Positions 54,401 to 62,727 of a stretch of 64,000 nucleotides of DNA are shown piece after piece (position 1 is the stretch's first letter; the number at the start of each line of letters is the position of its first letter). The notes below the pieces were generated by a model that worked only from the letters and a program-made list of their open reading frames with translations, was not told where the DNA came from and did not search any database. Source of the stretch: Engraulis encrasicolus (Eukaryota; Chordata; Actinopteri; Clupeiformes; Engraulidae); assembly GCF_034702125.1 (NCBI RefSeq), contig NC_085880.1, positions 19,157,528 through 19,221,527 of the forward strand, in the 5' to 3' direction. The translations under genes were made by a program, and so were the position numbers.

Positions 54401-56395
54401 CAGGGAGACTGTGCACAGCACGGGGGGCACTGGAGGCATATGGATAAGCATCCCTGATGAGCGGTACTGTGCCCCCTGCTGACCTGTGATCTGAGCTCCC
54501 AAGTTATTTCATTTCAGCTGTTTCATCCAATTATGTCCTGACTTCCGCTCAGTAACAGTCTGGCAGACGTGTGGCTAAAACGCACAACTTTGACCCGAAG
54601 CACTTTATGTTCAGAAGACTGCTCTTTCATAATTAAGGGGTGTGAGCAAAGACGTCATCGCAAGACATTGCAGCGTCTGGAGCAATTCATTATGAAACAT
54701 TAAGAGTGAAATCCTCCAGTTTGTGCAACCCCCTTAAACACCCTCAGGGCATGGCTGGACTGGCCATAAGGCAGACAGGGCATTTGCCCGGTGGACTGTT
54801 AATGATTTTAGCCTGGTCCCCCCCTCATTAGGGAGTAGGGGTACCAGTCCTAACAGCTGACCTCTCTGAGCCAGATTAAAATAATCATTTTGGCTGTTGT
54901 GGTCAAAATAGCTTGTAAAAGATGACTAAAAATGTTGTCACAGGCGTCATTGTCTCTCTCAATGACTGGTGGACCAGTCTTGGCTGAAAATGCCCGGCCT
55001 GATTTTTCATTCCAGTCCAGGCCTGCCTCAGGAATACTGAAGGTCATAGACATGCTAATATATACATGGGTATTTGATAATGATTACTAATGGGATGTGG
55101 TTACATGTTTCCTTAGTTTAAATAGACAGACGGGCTGAACAGGTAATCTGGCATACATTTAAATTCAAGGTGGGCGAACAGTCCTTAGAAGCTGATGCTG
55201 TTGGCTTTTAGAACATTTTTTAAATTGGTCCAAGATGTGGAGGGGAGGTGCCTTTTTTGTTCCCTGTCCAGTCCTGATGAACAGGTGCCCAAATTTATTT
55301 TTCATATCAGAATATGAAATCGTGTAAAATATTGAATTAGCACCATTAATTTTTAATAACTGGCGAAAATGTTTTGTACACCTTTCACGTCATCTTGGAG
55401 AGATTTGAAGATCCTTATGTGTATGAATAGATTAGAGCTGAGATGGCATGTTCTAACATGCACACTATGGAGCCCAGCGCATCTAATGTATATTACCACA
55501 CCTCAGACATCATAAATCCAAATGCCTACACATGACTGAAGCACATTTTTCCTTAGGAAAAAATCTTCTAAAGTACTGAGACCAGAAATAATTGTGGTGT
55601 GAACATCATTTGATCAGGCATATATGTACATGGGCAATCTATATTCATTATTGGTGACCAAATATTATATGAATTACGCAAAACGAGTGGCTATAACTGA
55701 CAGAAGCTGCTCCTTAACTCCACGCGCAACAGAATAGGCGAGGAAGACAAAAGTTGACAGGGATGGTTCAGACTGAAAATAAGATGTCTGCAAATGATCA
55801 TGGAGTTCATGCCTGAGCCTCCATTCATCGGGGAAACAGACGCGCTCTCCCATCTGGGTTTTCTTTTTGCGCCCAGTGCGCGCACCACATCCTACAACTT
55901 CCCCGGTACATAGGTCGCGCCTCAGCGGAATTTTAGATGTTAACATTACATATTTGGACATGTGGAGGAGAGTGAAGTACTTTTGCGTGAGGTGTCTTAC
56001 CTGTCAACCGCTATCGCAGCCATGGAGTATATACTGGAGAACATCGCAGTGATGGGGAAAAAGTTGTGAAATTTGCAATACCCCAATCCAAAGTACCAGT
56101 CGTTGTGTAGAGCGTACACGAAGTTAAACGCAGTGTTAAATGTTGCCATAGATACATCCGAAAACGCCAAGTTGACAATAAAATAGTTGGTCACGGTCCG
56201 CATTCTTTTGTGCGCCAAGATTATCCAGATGACAGTGACATTCCCCACGACCGACACGAACACGATTAGAGAGTAGGCAATCGCCCATAGTGCCACTTGC
56301 CAGTCTGGCTGTTCAAATAGATTTATAGTGGTGTCATTGCCTTCATCTTCGTAATAAACACTTGTCACCAAGAGTGGGTTCAAAGTTGTATCCAT
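45165..56395 (-). CDS. tacr2: Tachykinin (neurokinin) receptor 2, complete gene of 5 coding exons
   Basis: A seven-helix G-protein-coupled receptor of the plasma membrane for tachykinin peptides; NK2-type receptors couple mainly to Gq. Coding exons (minus strand, in order): 56395-56001, 51846-51652, 50265-50115, 47235-47039, 45486-45165. They join to 1260 nt, 419 residues plus stop. Internal exons of 195, 151 and 197 bp are the sizes conserved in tachykinin receptors. Visible motifs: sequon Asn20 (NDT), [24 protein letters not shown] (131-133), disulfide Cys pair (TM3 and [10 protein letters not shown]), CWLPYH with Pro265 (TM6), NPIIY (303-307) and RWCPF after TM7 (probable palmitoyl Cys). 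TACR2 over TACR1/3 is supported by [11 protein letters not shown] in the TM6-TM7 loop and by synteny. Residues about 358-403 are 10-residue tandem repeats, not expected in this family. Confidence 0.94.
45211..45360 (-). repeat. 30-bp coding minisatellite in the tacr2 tail
   Basis: Five consecutive 30-bp units start at 45211, 45241, 45271, 45301 and 45331; the inner three are almost identical (plus-strand core TCGTGGTTACGCAGCATG). They translate to [40 protein letters not shown] and [10 protein letters not shown]. Confidence 0.93.
45511..45843. mobile_element. Probable hAT-like element with internal palindrome
   Basis: Left end GTTTCCAAACTTTTTCAGCG and right end AAGTTTGGGAACCAATCAC look inverted. 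Between them AGCAATATTAGAGGACAAAC (45602) is mirrored at about 45654-45673. The element begins about 25 bp from the exon 5 acceptor. Confidence 0.55.
46701..46980 (-). pseudogene. Duplicated 3' end of tacr2 exon 4, interrupted by a transposon
   Basis: Read on the minus strand, with the MITE removed, it encodes [18 protein letters not shown] followed by a donor-like GTACCG, against the real [18 protein letters not shown] and GTACTG. Upstream and downstream GT/CG-rich intron is copied too. There is no stop in this piece. It is cut by the MITE at 46772-46960. Confidence 0.88.
46772..46960. mobile_element. hAT-like MITE with perfect 8-bp TSD
   Basis: Ends CAGTGGTGTAGTCTAC and GTAGACTACACCACTG are perfect inverses. 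Flanking GGTGGAGC (46764-46771 and 46961-46968) is identical on both sides. The interior repeats AGTATACCCACTT. Confidence 0.93.
47039..47235 (-). CDS. tacr2: tacr2 coding exon 4
   Basis: Residues 248-312 plus two bases of Arg313: [20 protein letters not shown] (TM6), ECL3, then TM7 with NPIIY and CCLNQR. 197 bp. Donor GTACTG. The acceptor AG lies in a SINE target duplication. Partial copies occur on both sides. Confidence 0.95.
47244..47511 (-). mobile_element. tRNA-SINE at the tacr2 exon 4 acceptor
   Basis: In tacr2 sense it starts AGCTGGTAGTGGCTCAGATG (A box), has a B box CCGGTTCAAGCCCCG, and ends CAGTCCATTTACCATTTTAC. It is the same family as 50694-50970. CTGATGAA flanks it at 47236-47243 and 47512-47519, a target duplication that includes the splice acceptor AG of exon 4. 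Confidence 0.88.
47583..48019 (-). pseudogene. Tandem array of partial tacr2 exon 4 (TM6) copies
   Basis: Four copies of the exon 4 start end at plus positions 47650, 47769, 47890 and 48019 (119-129 bp apart). The first has TAA at codon 5. The second is frameshifted. The third is open and reads [15 protein letters not shown] then WLPYHI. The fourth is badly decayed. All four keep an acceptor-like AG at the copied junction. Confidence 0.9.
48080..49392. mobile_element. 1.31 kb palindromic element, possibly Tc1/mariner-related
   Basis: Ends TATCACGAAAGTGAATACAC and its inverse; arms of about 630 bp each with a loop of about 56 bp (48710-48765). TA bases at the borders suit a Tc1/mariner-type insertion, and the loop sequence GGTTCCAGTGATCCATATCC resembles known Tc1/mariner-like fish repeats; this classification is from memory. 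Mirrored 67-codon frames in the two arms are a by-product. Confidence 0.78.
49400..49462 (-). pseudogene. Fifth partial tacr2 exon 4 copy
   Basis: Minus strand: CAG then [17 protein letters not shown], open in frame. Separated from the other copies by the palindromic element, so it is the outermost unit of the same array. Confidence 0.82.
50115..50265 (-). CDS. tacr2: tacr2 coding exon 3
   Basis: Completes codon 197 and encodes residues 198-247: TM5 ([20 protein letters not shown]) and the start of ICL3 ending QIQAKRK. 151 bp. Donor GTAAGC. Confidence 0.95.
50694..50970 (+). mobile_element. tRNA-derived SINE, forward
   Basis: GGGGCTCCGGTAGCTCAGGT (A box), GTTGCACGTTCGAGCCC (B box), body 'gtccttgagcaagatactta', and a 3' part 'aaagcgctttgagtgctcg' with 'gcgctatataaatgcag'. 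Flanks ATATACAG and TTATACAG suggest a target duplication. It is antisense to tacr2. Confidence 0.88.
51135..51165 (-). repeat. Copied tacr2 exon 2 end, outer copy
   Basis: TTGAGCTGGTGCAGCCACTGC matches the real exon end at 51652 (ATGAGCTGGTGTAGCCCCTG). The donor is degraded. The following ATGTGACATATTCAGCATGC also matches intron sequence at 51583-51603. Confidence 0.72.
51196..51515. mobile_element. hAT-like MITE splitting the exon 2 donor array
   Basis: Ends CAGTGTTTCTCAAACTTT and TTTGAGAATCACTG are inverted. Flanks CAATAGAA (51188-51195) and CAATAGGA (51516-51523) form a near-perfect 8-bp target duplication. The interior has GGACCAC repeats. Confidence 0.88.
51525..51568 (-). repeat. Copied tacr2 exon 2 donor, inner copy
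   Basis: Plus strand GAATGGCCTACTATACGTAC then ATGAGCTGG mirrors the real GAATGGCCTACTACACGTAC then ATGAGCTGG (51633-51660). The GTACGT donor is intact, 92 bp from the real one. Confidence 0.85.
51652..51846 (-). CDS. tacr2: tacr2 coding exon 2
   Basis: Codon 132 to two bases of Ile197: rest of TM3/ICL2 ([15 protein letters not shown]), TM4 and ECL2 with VCMVEWPE. 195 bp. Donor GTACGT. Choosing this donor gives ...QLIYHTS, aligning with the YH of other receptors. Both junctions have nearby extra copies. Confidence 0.93.
52070..52600 (-). repeat. Array of tacr2 exon 2 acceptor-like units
   Basis: GTACCTGCACAAG (the real acceptor region at 51844-51856 is GTACCTGCACAAA) recurs at 52076, 52344 (GTCCCTGCACAAG), 52457 (GTATCTGCACAAA) and 52577. 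At 52326-52337 the exon side GAATGATGGCC is copied too. Units share CACAACAG, TCTGCAGTGTTTTAA and GGGGTGCCAGGG and are spaced about 113-120 bp from the second unit on. Confidence 0.72.
52770..53071. mobile_element. TIR element, copy 2 of 2
   Basis: Ends 'caatatgtgaccttgcctcc' and 'ggaggcaaggtcacatattg' are inverted. The interior matches 36634-36929 in inverse order (GTGATGTCAT, AGCTCAATTGTA). Confidence 0.8.
53365..53516. mobile_element. hAT-like MITE, family A, inverse, perfect TSD
   Basis: Flanked by GGTGGTTC on both sides (53357-53364 and 53517-53524). Ends CAGGCCCGTCCACAGG and TGTTGGCGGCCCTG correspond to the inverse of 31442-31597. Confidence 0.9.
53776..53879. mobile_element. Short palindromic element
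   Basis: CCACATATTCCAAAAG and TGTCCAATTCAGCCAGGTGA are mirrored on the right arm. About 104 bp with a loop of about 10 bp. Confidence 0.75.
53986..54347. mobile_element. hAT-like MITE in an ATT repeat
   Basis: Ends TAGGGCTGCACGATTAT and ATTAATTGTGCAGCCCTA are inverted. The insert sits in TTATTATT repeats, which obscure the target duplication. The interior repeats AATCACGATTAT. Confidence 0.85.
56001..56395 (-). CDS. tacr2: tacr2 coding exon 1
   Basis: Residues 1-131 plus two bases of Arg132: extracellular N-terminus, TM1-TM3. I choose ATG at 56395 ([10 protein letters not shown]), with G at -3 and G at +4. An in-frame GTG further up is not a likely start. A 7-codon upstream frame (ATG at 56403, stop at 56380-56382) overlaps this start out of frame. 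Donor GTAAGA. Confidence 0.93.
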
Positions 56396-56403
56396 GTCAG
56401 CAT
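56380..56403 (-). promoter_or_regulatory. Upstream ORF overlapping the tacr2 start
   Basis: ATG at 56403 opens a 7-codon frame (MLTWIQL) that ends 13 bases inside the main coding sequence, in another frame. If transcribed in the leader it would compete with the main ATG at 56395. Confidence 0.45.
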
Positions 56404-57166
56404 GTGCCACCGCCTGTGGATATTTCTTTTACGTGCGTAAAGCGTCAACGAATCACATTTTTCACATCAGGTAGCATCCTTTACTTTGTCAAGGTTCCAC
56501 TCTAATGCCAACGGTCTGATACATGCTCATCATTACAGGGCAGGTCAATACAAGATTCATTGTGTAAATGGCAAAGAAAGGTCACCATCTGTCCGGTCTT
56601 AACAGCCTCTCTCTCCAAAGGAATAGATGCAGGACTGTCGCCTGTGCTGCGATGCGCCGTCGGCCAGCCGGAGTGAAGCTCTTTGGCGAGGTTCGGCTGA
56701 GCGCGGGCGCGAAATCTATCTGAGGTGTAGGGGGTGTGTCAACTTCGAGGCTATGACGTTAGAATGAGAAATAGCTTGCACTCTTGAGGTGGGGATATCA
56801 AAGTGCAAATTTATTTTGCCGCAGCTTTCTCCGTGAAGAGAAAAAAAAACTCTGGTTCAATTGTCTTAGTCCAAAGAGATTCTCTACATTTCAGGATAAC
56901 CCAGATTAGCAAACTTCAAAAAAGCATTGTTTGTATTAAAGTAGATACACAATTTACGCTTGACTGTATATGACTGGGAAATTATATGTTATACAGAGAC
57001 CAAATAAATTACACTCAGTAGAATAATAGTAGTAGAATACACACATATAGGTCTTCCATGCCTTTTCCTCAGGATTTTCTTGCAAGTTGATAAGTAATGC
57101 CAAGCTGTCTGACTTTTGATCTTTCATCAAAAAAGGAATGAACATACTTACACACACATACACACT
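56404..57166. other. tacr2 upstream region
   Basis: A GC-rich patch with several CpGs (56635-56725, including GAGCGCGGGCGCG) lies about 250-330 bp before the tacr2 start and is the likeliest promoter area. No TATA box is clear. The rest is unremarkable. Confidence 0.4.
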
Positions 57167-57174
57167 GCTTAACG

Positions 57175-57473
57175 CAGGGATGAGGAACCTTTTTCATTCG
57201 AAGGGCCACTTCAAAATTCATCCGAGGGCCGTAAAAGTTCTCAGAGGGCCGTACTATGAACACCAGGATTTCCCCCTTCACTTTAGCCTATGTTGAAGGC
57301 AGCCACCTTTTAAACATACATCACCTTCTCTAGGTTCCCTGAATATAACTTAATTGTATTGCAAATGCATTTTCTAAGATTCCTTTACAAAATATGTCAT
57401 ATTTCATGTGAAGCTGAATAACGGCCTCAAGGGCTGCAAACGGGCCCTCGAAACATAGGTTCCCCACCCCTTG
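57175..57473. mobile_element. hAT-like element with 8-bp TSD
   Basis: Ends CAGGGATGAGGAACC and GGTTCCCCACCCCTTG are inverted. Flanks GCTTAACG (57167-57174) and GCTTAAAG (57474-57481) differ at one base. The interior repeats GGGCCGTA. A left-half copy is at 57668-57891. Confidence 0.88.
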
Positions 57474-59112
57474 GCTTAAAGGAATACCTGGCAGGCTTTG
57501 CAATGTCAGTGAGTGCATGTGATGGAAGGAGGAGACATGGGAAATCAACAGGCAGTGAAAACAGCTGCCATGGGCCCCCAGTCCACTAAAGACTGTTGAG
57601 AAGCCCCAGTACATGTCTTCCTTCATTTAAATGAGTGCTGAGAAACCATGGGTACATCCTATTACATCAGGGATGGGGAACCTTTTTCATTCAAGGGGCC
57701 ACTTCAAATTCATCCCAGGGCCGTAAAAGTCCTCTGAGGGCCGTACTATGAACACAAACCAGGATTTCCCCATGCACTTTAGGCCTATATTGAAGACAGC
57801 CTTTAAAACAGACCCCACCTTCTCTAGGTCCCCTGAATATAACTTAATTGTATTGCAAATGTATTTTCTAAGATTGCATTACAAAATATGTCCTTGCCTC
57901 CTTGATTCCTTGTTTCCTCCGATATTGCCCATCCTCCCATGGAGGAACCAAAGAAGGAATCGAGAGAGACTGGAGATAAGTGTCAATCACCTGCTGCCTT
58001 GCTTCCACTGGGCTACCACACCCTAACTCAGTGTTTTTCAACACGGGGGTCGGGACCCCATTTAGGGTCGCCTGGAATTCAAATGGGGTCACCTGAAATG
58101 TCTAAAAGTTCGTGAAAAAAAGAATACTGATAAATAGTAGTTAATATAACGTACCTGTTCTTTAATATTCTCGCAATTTACAATCTTAGACTGCCATATA
58201 TGTCTATAGCTTTAATACCCTTCAACTTATGCAGCTCAGTCATGTTCTCATTTTTGTCGTGAAAAACTGTGCATGGGGTCCCCAGAAATTTGGGATGTCA
58301 AAATGGGGTCCCATGCCACAAATGGTTGGGAACCTTATCCTCCTCCATTTTCTTGTATTGAGAAGTTGTGTATGATCCAGAGCCTCCAGGCATAAGGCCA
58401 GAGGACGTGAGAAGAACTGAAGGAGGGATATTGAGTAAGTTCCTCTCAATGTCTTACCAGCAAAGACTCTATTTTCACTGTTTTTCATGTCATATGGAGT
58501 TATGAGTTGTTTAATACCCCTTGGCGCAGAGCCTCTCTTATAACCTTGTGGTCACCCAGCCGGCCCAAGTCTTTATGGAGCCCTAAGCAAAATGTCATCC
58601 ATGGGCCCCCCGTTAAAGAGAAGAAAGCTCCCGCACACTGTTCACATTTTTCGACGTTTTCCGTCACAGTAAGCATTGCAGTAAACCTTGCAAATGTGAA
58701 CAGCGTGCAGAAGCTTTCTTCTCTTTAACGTTGGTGACCCAGGGGTTTCACTCCTACGCACCTGACAAAAGGAGGTGTGCAAGAATTCTACGCAAACAAT
58801 CCATGCCCCACCTCCCCCCCTCCCCTTACCCCTACTCAGCATCAGATCACGAAGGAGTATCTCAGTTTTGATTCAAAACTATTACTCTTCCTTACATTCT
58901 GCATTTATTGTAGGGTTTTACAATTAAAGGTGGTAGGTGAAAATGGTGGAGAGTGAAAGAGTGAATAGGCCAGTCGAATGGCCCGTCTGCAGTTAGAGGC
59001 TATGTATATGTACACAAGTCCAATTCCATTTCTGTCCTAGCAAGGCACAAGCTAATGAGTTCTGTAGTGGCCATGTGAGCCTCTCTTTCATCTTCTCAAC
59101 AACGCCGAGTAC
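57474..59112. other. Intergenic DNA with hAT fragments
   Basis: Truncated copy of the 57175 element (57668-57891), a hAT-like element starting CAGTGTTTTTCAACACGGGG (about 58029-58338) and a fold-back (58611-58730). No gene is recognised. Confidence 0.7.
58611..58730. mobile_element. Short fold-back element
   Basis: CGTTAAAGAGAAGAAAGCT at the left is mirrored at the right (AGCTTTCTTCTCTTTAACG), as is TGTTCACATTT. Confidence 0.8.
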
Positions 59113-59387
59113 CAGGGCCAGATTAACGCACAGGCTGGATATGGCTGCAGCCTAGGGCCCCCCACCTACCAGGGGCCCCCTGATTGCCCAAAAGTGAAAA
59201 ATTGCAGAATTGGGACATGATGCAATATTGAAAAAATTGATCCACCATGTTGAGAACAGTTGGCAGACATGTTATCCTGAATTTCTAGCTCGTAATCATG
59301 ACACTGTCTACATACCAAGTTTGCCATCTGGGGGGCCCAACAGCAACCTGTAACCTAGGGCCCCCGGGCCATCTTAATCCGGACCTG
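59113..59387. mobile_element. hAT-like MITE with near-perfect TSD
   Basis: Ends CAGGGCCAGATTAA and TTAATCCGGACCTG are inverted. Flanks CCGAGTAC (59105-59112) and CCGAGGAC (59388-59395). Confidence 0.82.
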
Positions 59388-59628
59388 CCGAGGACGTTTC
59401 CAAGAGCAGCAGGTGCTGTGTAGCCTATTGTCTGGAGGAGTGCAGGAAACTGGCTATGAGTGTGCCGCATCACCTGAGCTATTCTGACTATTCTGAATAA
59501 ACTGATATCCACACACACACGCACGCATGCACACGCACGCATGCACACGCACGCATGCACACACCCAGACACACACACATATCAGACACACCCAGATACA
59601 CAGACACACAGACACAGACACAGACACA

Positions 59629-59630
<2 letters not shown>

Positions 59631-59683
<53 letters not shown>

Positions 59684-59686
59684 ACA

Positions 59687-59752
<66 letters not shown>
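59631..59752. repeat. (CA)n microsatellite
   Basis: A CA run interrupted only by GACACAGA pieces near 59680-59690. Confidence 0.95.
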
Positions 59753-59754
<2 letters not shown>

Positions 59755-59873
59755 GTTATTACCTGTTTAATAATTCAATCTGTTGTCGCACCACCTCTCT
59801 ACAACACTGCCACTCCAGAATGCAGATGGAAATGGCATTAAGTCAGAAGTGTTAAGAATGTTATGATGGCATA

Positions 59874-60030
59874 TAGGGCTGCTGACAGCTTTGGCTGGGC
59901 CCGGGACAAAGTCATCTGAAAGGGCCCCACACCTAATACATACAATGTAATGAGAACCCAATTCTGGGGCCCCTCTGGTCCTGGGCCCGGGACAACAGTT
60001 CCCCTTTGTCCACCCCTTTTGGCTTCCCTG
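59874..60030. mobile_element. hAT-like MITE, family A, perfect TSD
   Basis: Flanked by ATGGCATA (59866-59873 and 60031-60038). Left end TAGGGCTGCTGACAGC (first base changed), right end TTGGCTTCCCTG. Same core as 31442-31597. Confidence 0.87.
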
Positions 60031-60361
60031 ATGGCATATAATACGGTGGAAAGGAAACTCTGAAGCATCCGGGATGCATCTGAGATTTACTAAGCTCTCA
60101 ATATGTGATTAAAGTTTCATATTTCCATCCATACTTATGTTGAATCTCTTTCTATCAATCTAGCTGCACACACACATGTATTCACACACACACACACACA
60201 CACAGGCGATTCTAGGGTCAGGAGGGGCCCCAAGCGAAAATGCAAAAGAATGCACATTTGAACCAAAACCGCCACTACTGTGGTAAAGTGTGTTATTCAC
60301 TATCTAGGGGCTTTGGGGGCCCCAAGCGGCTGCCTGCCTTGCCTGGTGGCAAGATGCGCCT

Positions 60362-60459
<98 letters not shown>

Positions 60460-62646
60460 CATATTTTTGGGCTGCTTGAATGGTGTCCTCCAGTAACTTT
60501 TCCCAACTTTACTTCCCAACGAATCACAGACAAATTGTCCCAAAAGCCTGAAACAGCCACAGAGAAAAGCACATGTGAAGGTGTGTGGAGGACAACTAAA
60601 CAGCAGACAGTCATGCACCACAGGATGAGTGTTTGATAAACTGGAAATAGAAACGGACTGAACTGAAATATGACTCATCCCAGTTTTCACACATTTGCAT
60701 ATTGTGCATAATATCAACATATTACACATGTGATGCTTTTTATGTAGCCTAATAAAAAATAGGCCTACCTCATGCTTTGCACGCTATTGCCTGCATTAAC
60801 ATGTATGCCAATTACATATGGTGCTTTTAAAATAAAGAAAGTGTGTCACAATGTACTGGAAGCTTCCAGCTTATGTTTTACAATGCAACATATGGTTAGA
60901 TCTGTATGCATGTACAGTATACTGTATGTAGGCTATGTATTGGTGCCTCTGGAAAAAAACACATTAGGGAGTGCCCATAAATAAACCCAGCTATGTTCTC
61001 TTGAACTCTTCCCTCTCAAAACGATTGCATGTTTGTCAGTTTTTTTGTCCACCAGATGTAGCCTACTGATTGAGCATTTCACATTTTCATCATCCCTTGT
61101 ATGCAGGCTGGTGCATCTCTGAAAATAAGTAGAATGAAATGCTTGAAATTCAGAAACATAAAAAACCCGTTGGATTGTATACCTCTCATTTGGTTTTATT
61201 TTCTGTGAGAATTCAAATGTTTTATCCACAGATAGACAACAGCTCTTTCCAAGACAATGTGCATACTATAGTATATTGTACTGTTTAGCTTAGCCCAGTG
61301 GTTTTCAAAGTAGGGACCAGGGACCCCCTGGGGGACACGAGGGGGTGTTAGGGGCCAAGGCAGGTTGGCATGAAAAGTATAGAAAAATTAAATAAATAAT
61401 TGAATAAATCATATAACCAATACACACCAAAATAAATAAAAAATAAGCTAAACAATGCTCCTATTGTTTGAGAACCTCATAATAATCTATTGCATCACTG
61501 AACATTACAACTGAACATTACTACTTTACGTTATCCCAGTGGAGCACTGACTCACAGACCCACAGGTGCTCAAGGGGGGATGGAGGGCATGTGGAATTTC
61601 TGGCTTTACTAGTCTATAGAGGCTATATGTTATAGGCTATCTGACCATTATTGTCACCTGAGTAGCCTAACAGTCAAGTATTAGATGATCATGTCAACAC
61701 ATGAACCACACATCGTGACAAAAAAAACGTTCAAAAAGGTTTTTTTTGTCCAGTTGGGCAAAGGGGCAGGTGCTTTAGCACCACCTTGTCCCTATCTATG
61801 CGCAGTCTTTGGTACCATGTGTTACCCAATATAGCCCACTGCACAGTATAGATATAGGACCAACAATTAGAATGAACCTCTATCTTTCCCAGTAGGCGAC
61901 CTTACAAAAAGTATTGTTCAATTTTCTAGCAACTAACCCACATTAAAGCATTGCAGTAATTGGGTGGCATTTTGTTTTAAATGTTTTAAATATTTTGGTA
62001 AGTGTTTGGTAGCCTATATTTCTGCTAATTGACACAATTTCCTCGTTATCTCCCTAAACAAAATGTCATCAAAGTGAAGGGCAAGGTGTCCTGGGTCATT
62101 GTAGAGATGTGTCATTCTGATATGTGTCTGTCATTGTAGGCCTACATGGCTGTGGTCAACAAAGGGGGCGAGGGCGAGAGAAAGAGGGAGCGGGTCAAGT
62201 AGAGCGTTTGAGTTTCTCTTCTCTGTGTGATGTGTTGTTTATCCCCGTCGCTGTGGCGTGTTTACTTTCGCCACTGTGCGTTTACTTTCGTTCTGTCTGT
62301 TTGTCAGGAGGATGTGACTGTGGACACTTCCATTGGCCCAATAGAGCAATGTGTTTACAATATGGTTTATTATTAGCACAAACCGAATTATCCCCTCGTG
62401 CCACACTCTGATCAGGACTTAAACGAACGTCGCAAAGAGTAGGCTACAAGCCATTTTTTAACCACGGATATTAAGTGAGGCAAACCAGACACCACATCCG
62501 AGTCCACAAACTTTTTTTTCCTAAAGCGGCGGTCTTCTTGCGCGAGTGCGTGACCAAAAGCTCCAGGTAAGATCCTGGAACCAGGAAGTGCAGGCTACAG
62601 GGGATCTCCGGTGTGGAGTGAGCGCGGCGGTCGGTGCGCATCAGAC

Positions 62647-62727
62647 ATGTCTGATGTTAGGTACTGCGAGAGGTGCTCCTACCTCTTTCTGAAGGTCTTT
62701 CTCATCATATACGCGACGATTTTTTGG
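62647..62727 (+). CDS. tspan15: Tetraspanin-15, first coding exon (partial gene)
   Basis: Encodes MSDVRYCERCSYLFLKVF and LIIYATIFW, then donor GTGAGT at 62728. The VRYC..CSYL.LK..LIIY.T.FW pattern matches the TSPAN15 N-terminus and start of TM1, with the exon ending at the same FW. Known TSPAN15 is a four-pass membrane protein that partners ADAM10. The gene continues beyond the window. Its position after tacr2 repeats the human order. The ATG has G at -3. Confidence 0.88.

Larger units (their letters stand above)
51847..56000. other. tacr2 intron 1 (4.2 kb)
   Basis: Contains copied exon 2 acceptor units (52070-52600), a TIR element (52770-53071), 'ggggtgtggctatgtgatga' repeats (53221-53305), a family A hAT (53365-53516), a small palindrome (53776-53879), a hAT-like MITE in an ATT repeat (53986-54347) and a probable hAT-like element (about 54748-55032). 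No exon is recognised. Confidence 0.72.
59388..62646. other. Intergenic DNA upstream of tspan15
   Basis: (CA)n at 59631-59752 and 60364-60456, a family A hAT MITE (59874-60030), a hAT-end-like stretch at about 61297-61345 (CAGTGGTTTTCAAAGTAGGG), then AT-rich DNA. From about 62500 the CpG content rises toward tspan15 exon 1, the likely promoter and leader. Confidence 0.65.

Noticed and set aside
56396..56410. Tacr2 start at an in-frame GTG five codons upstream
   Set aside because: The ATG at 56395 has a good context and gives a normal N-terminus; GTG starts are very rare in animals.
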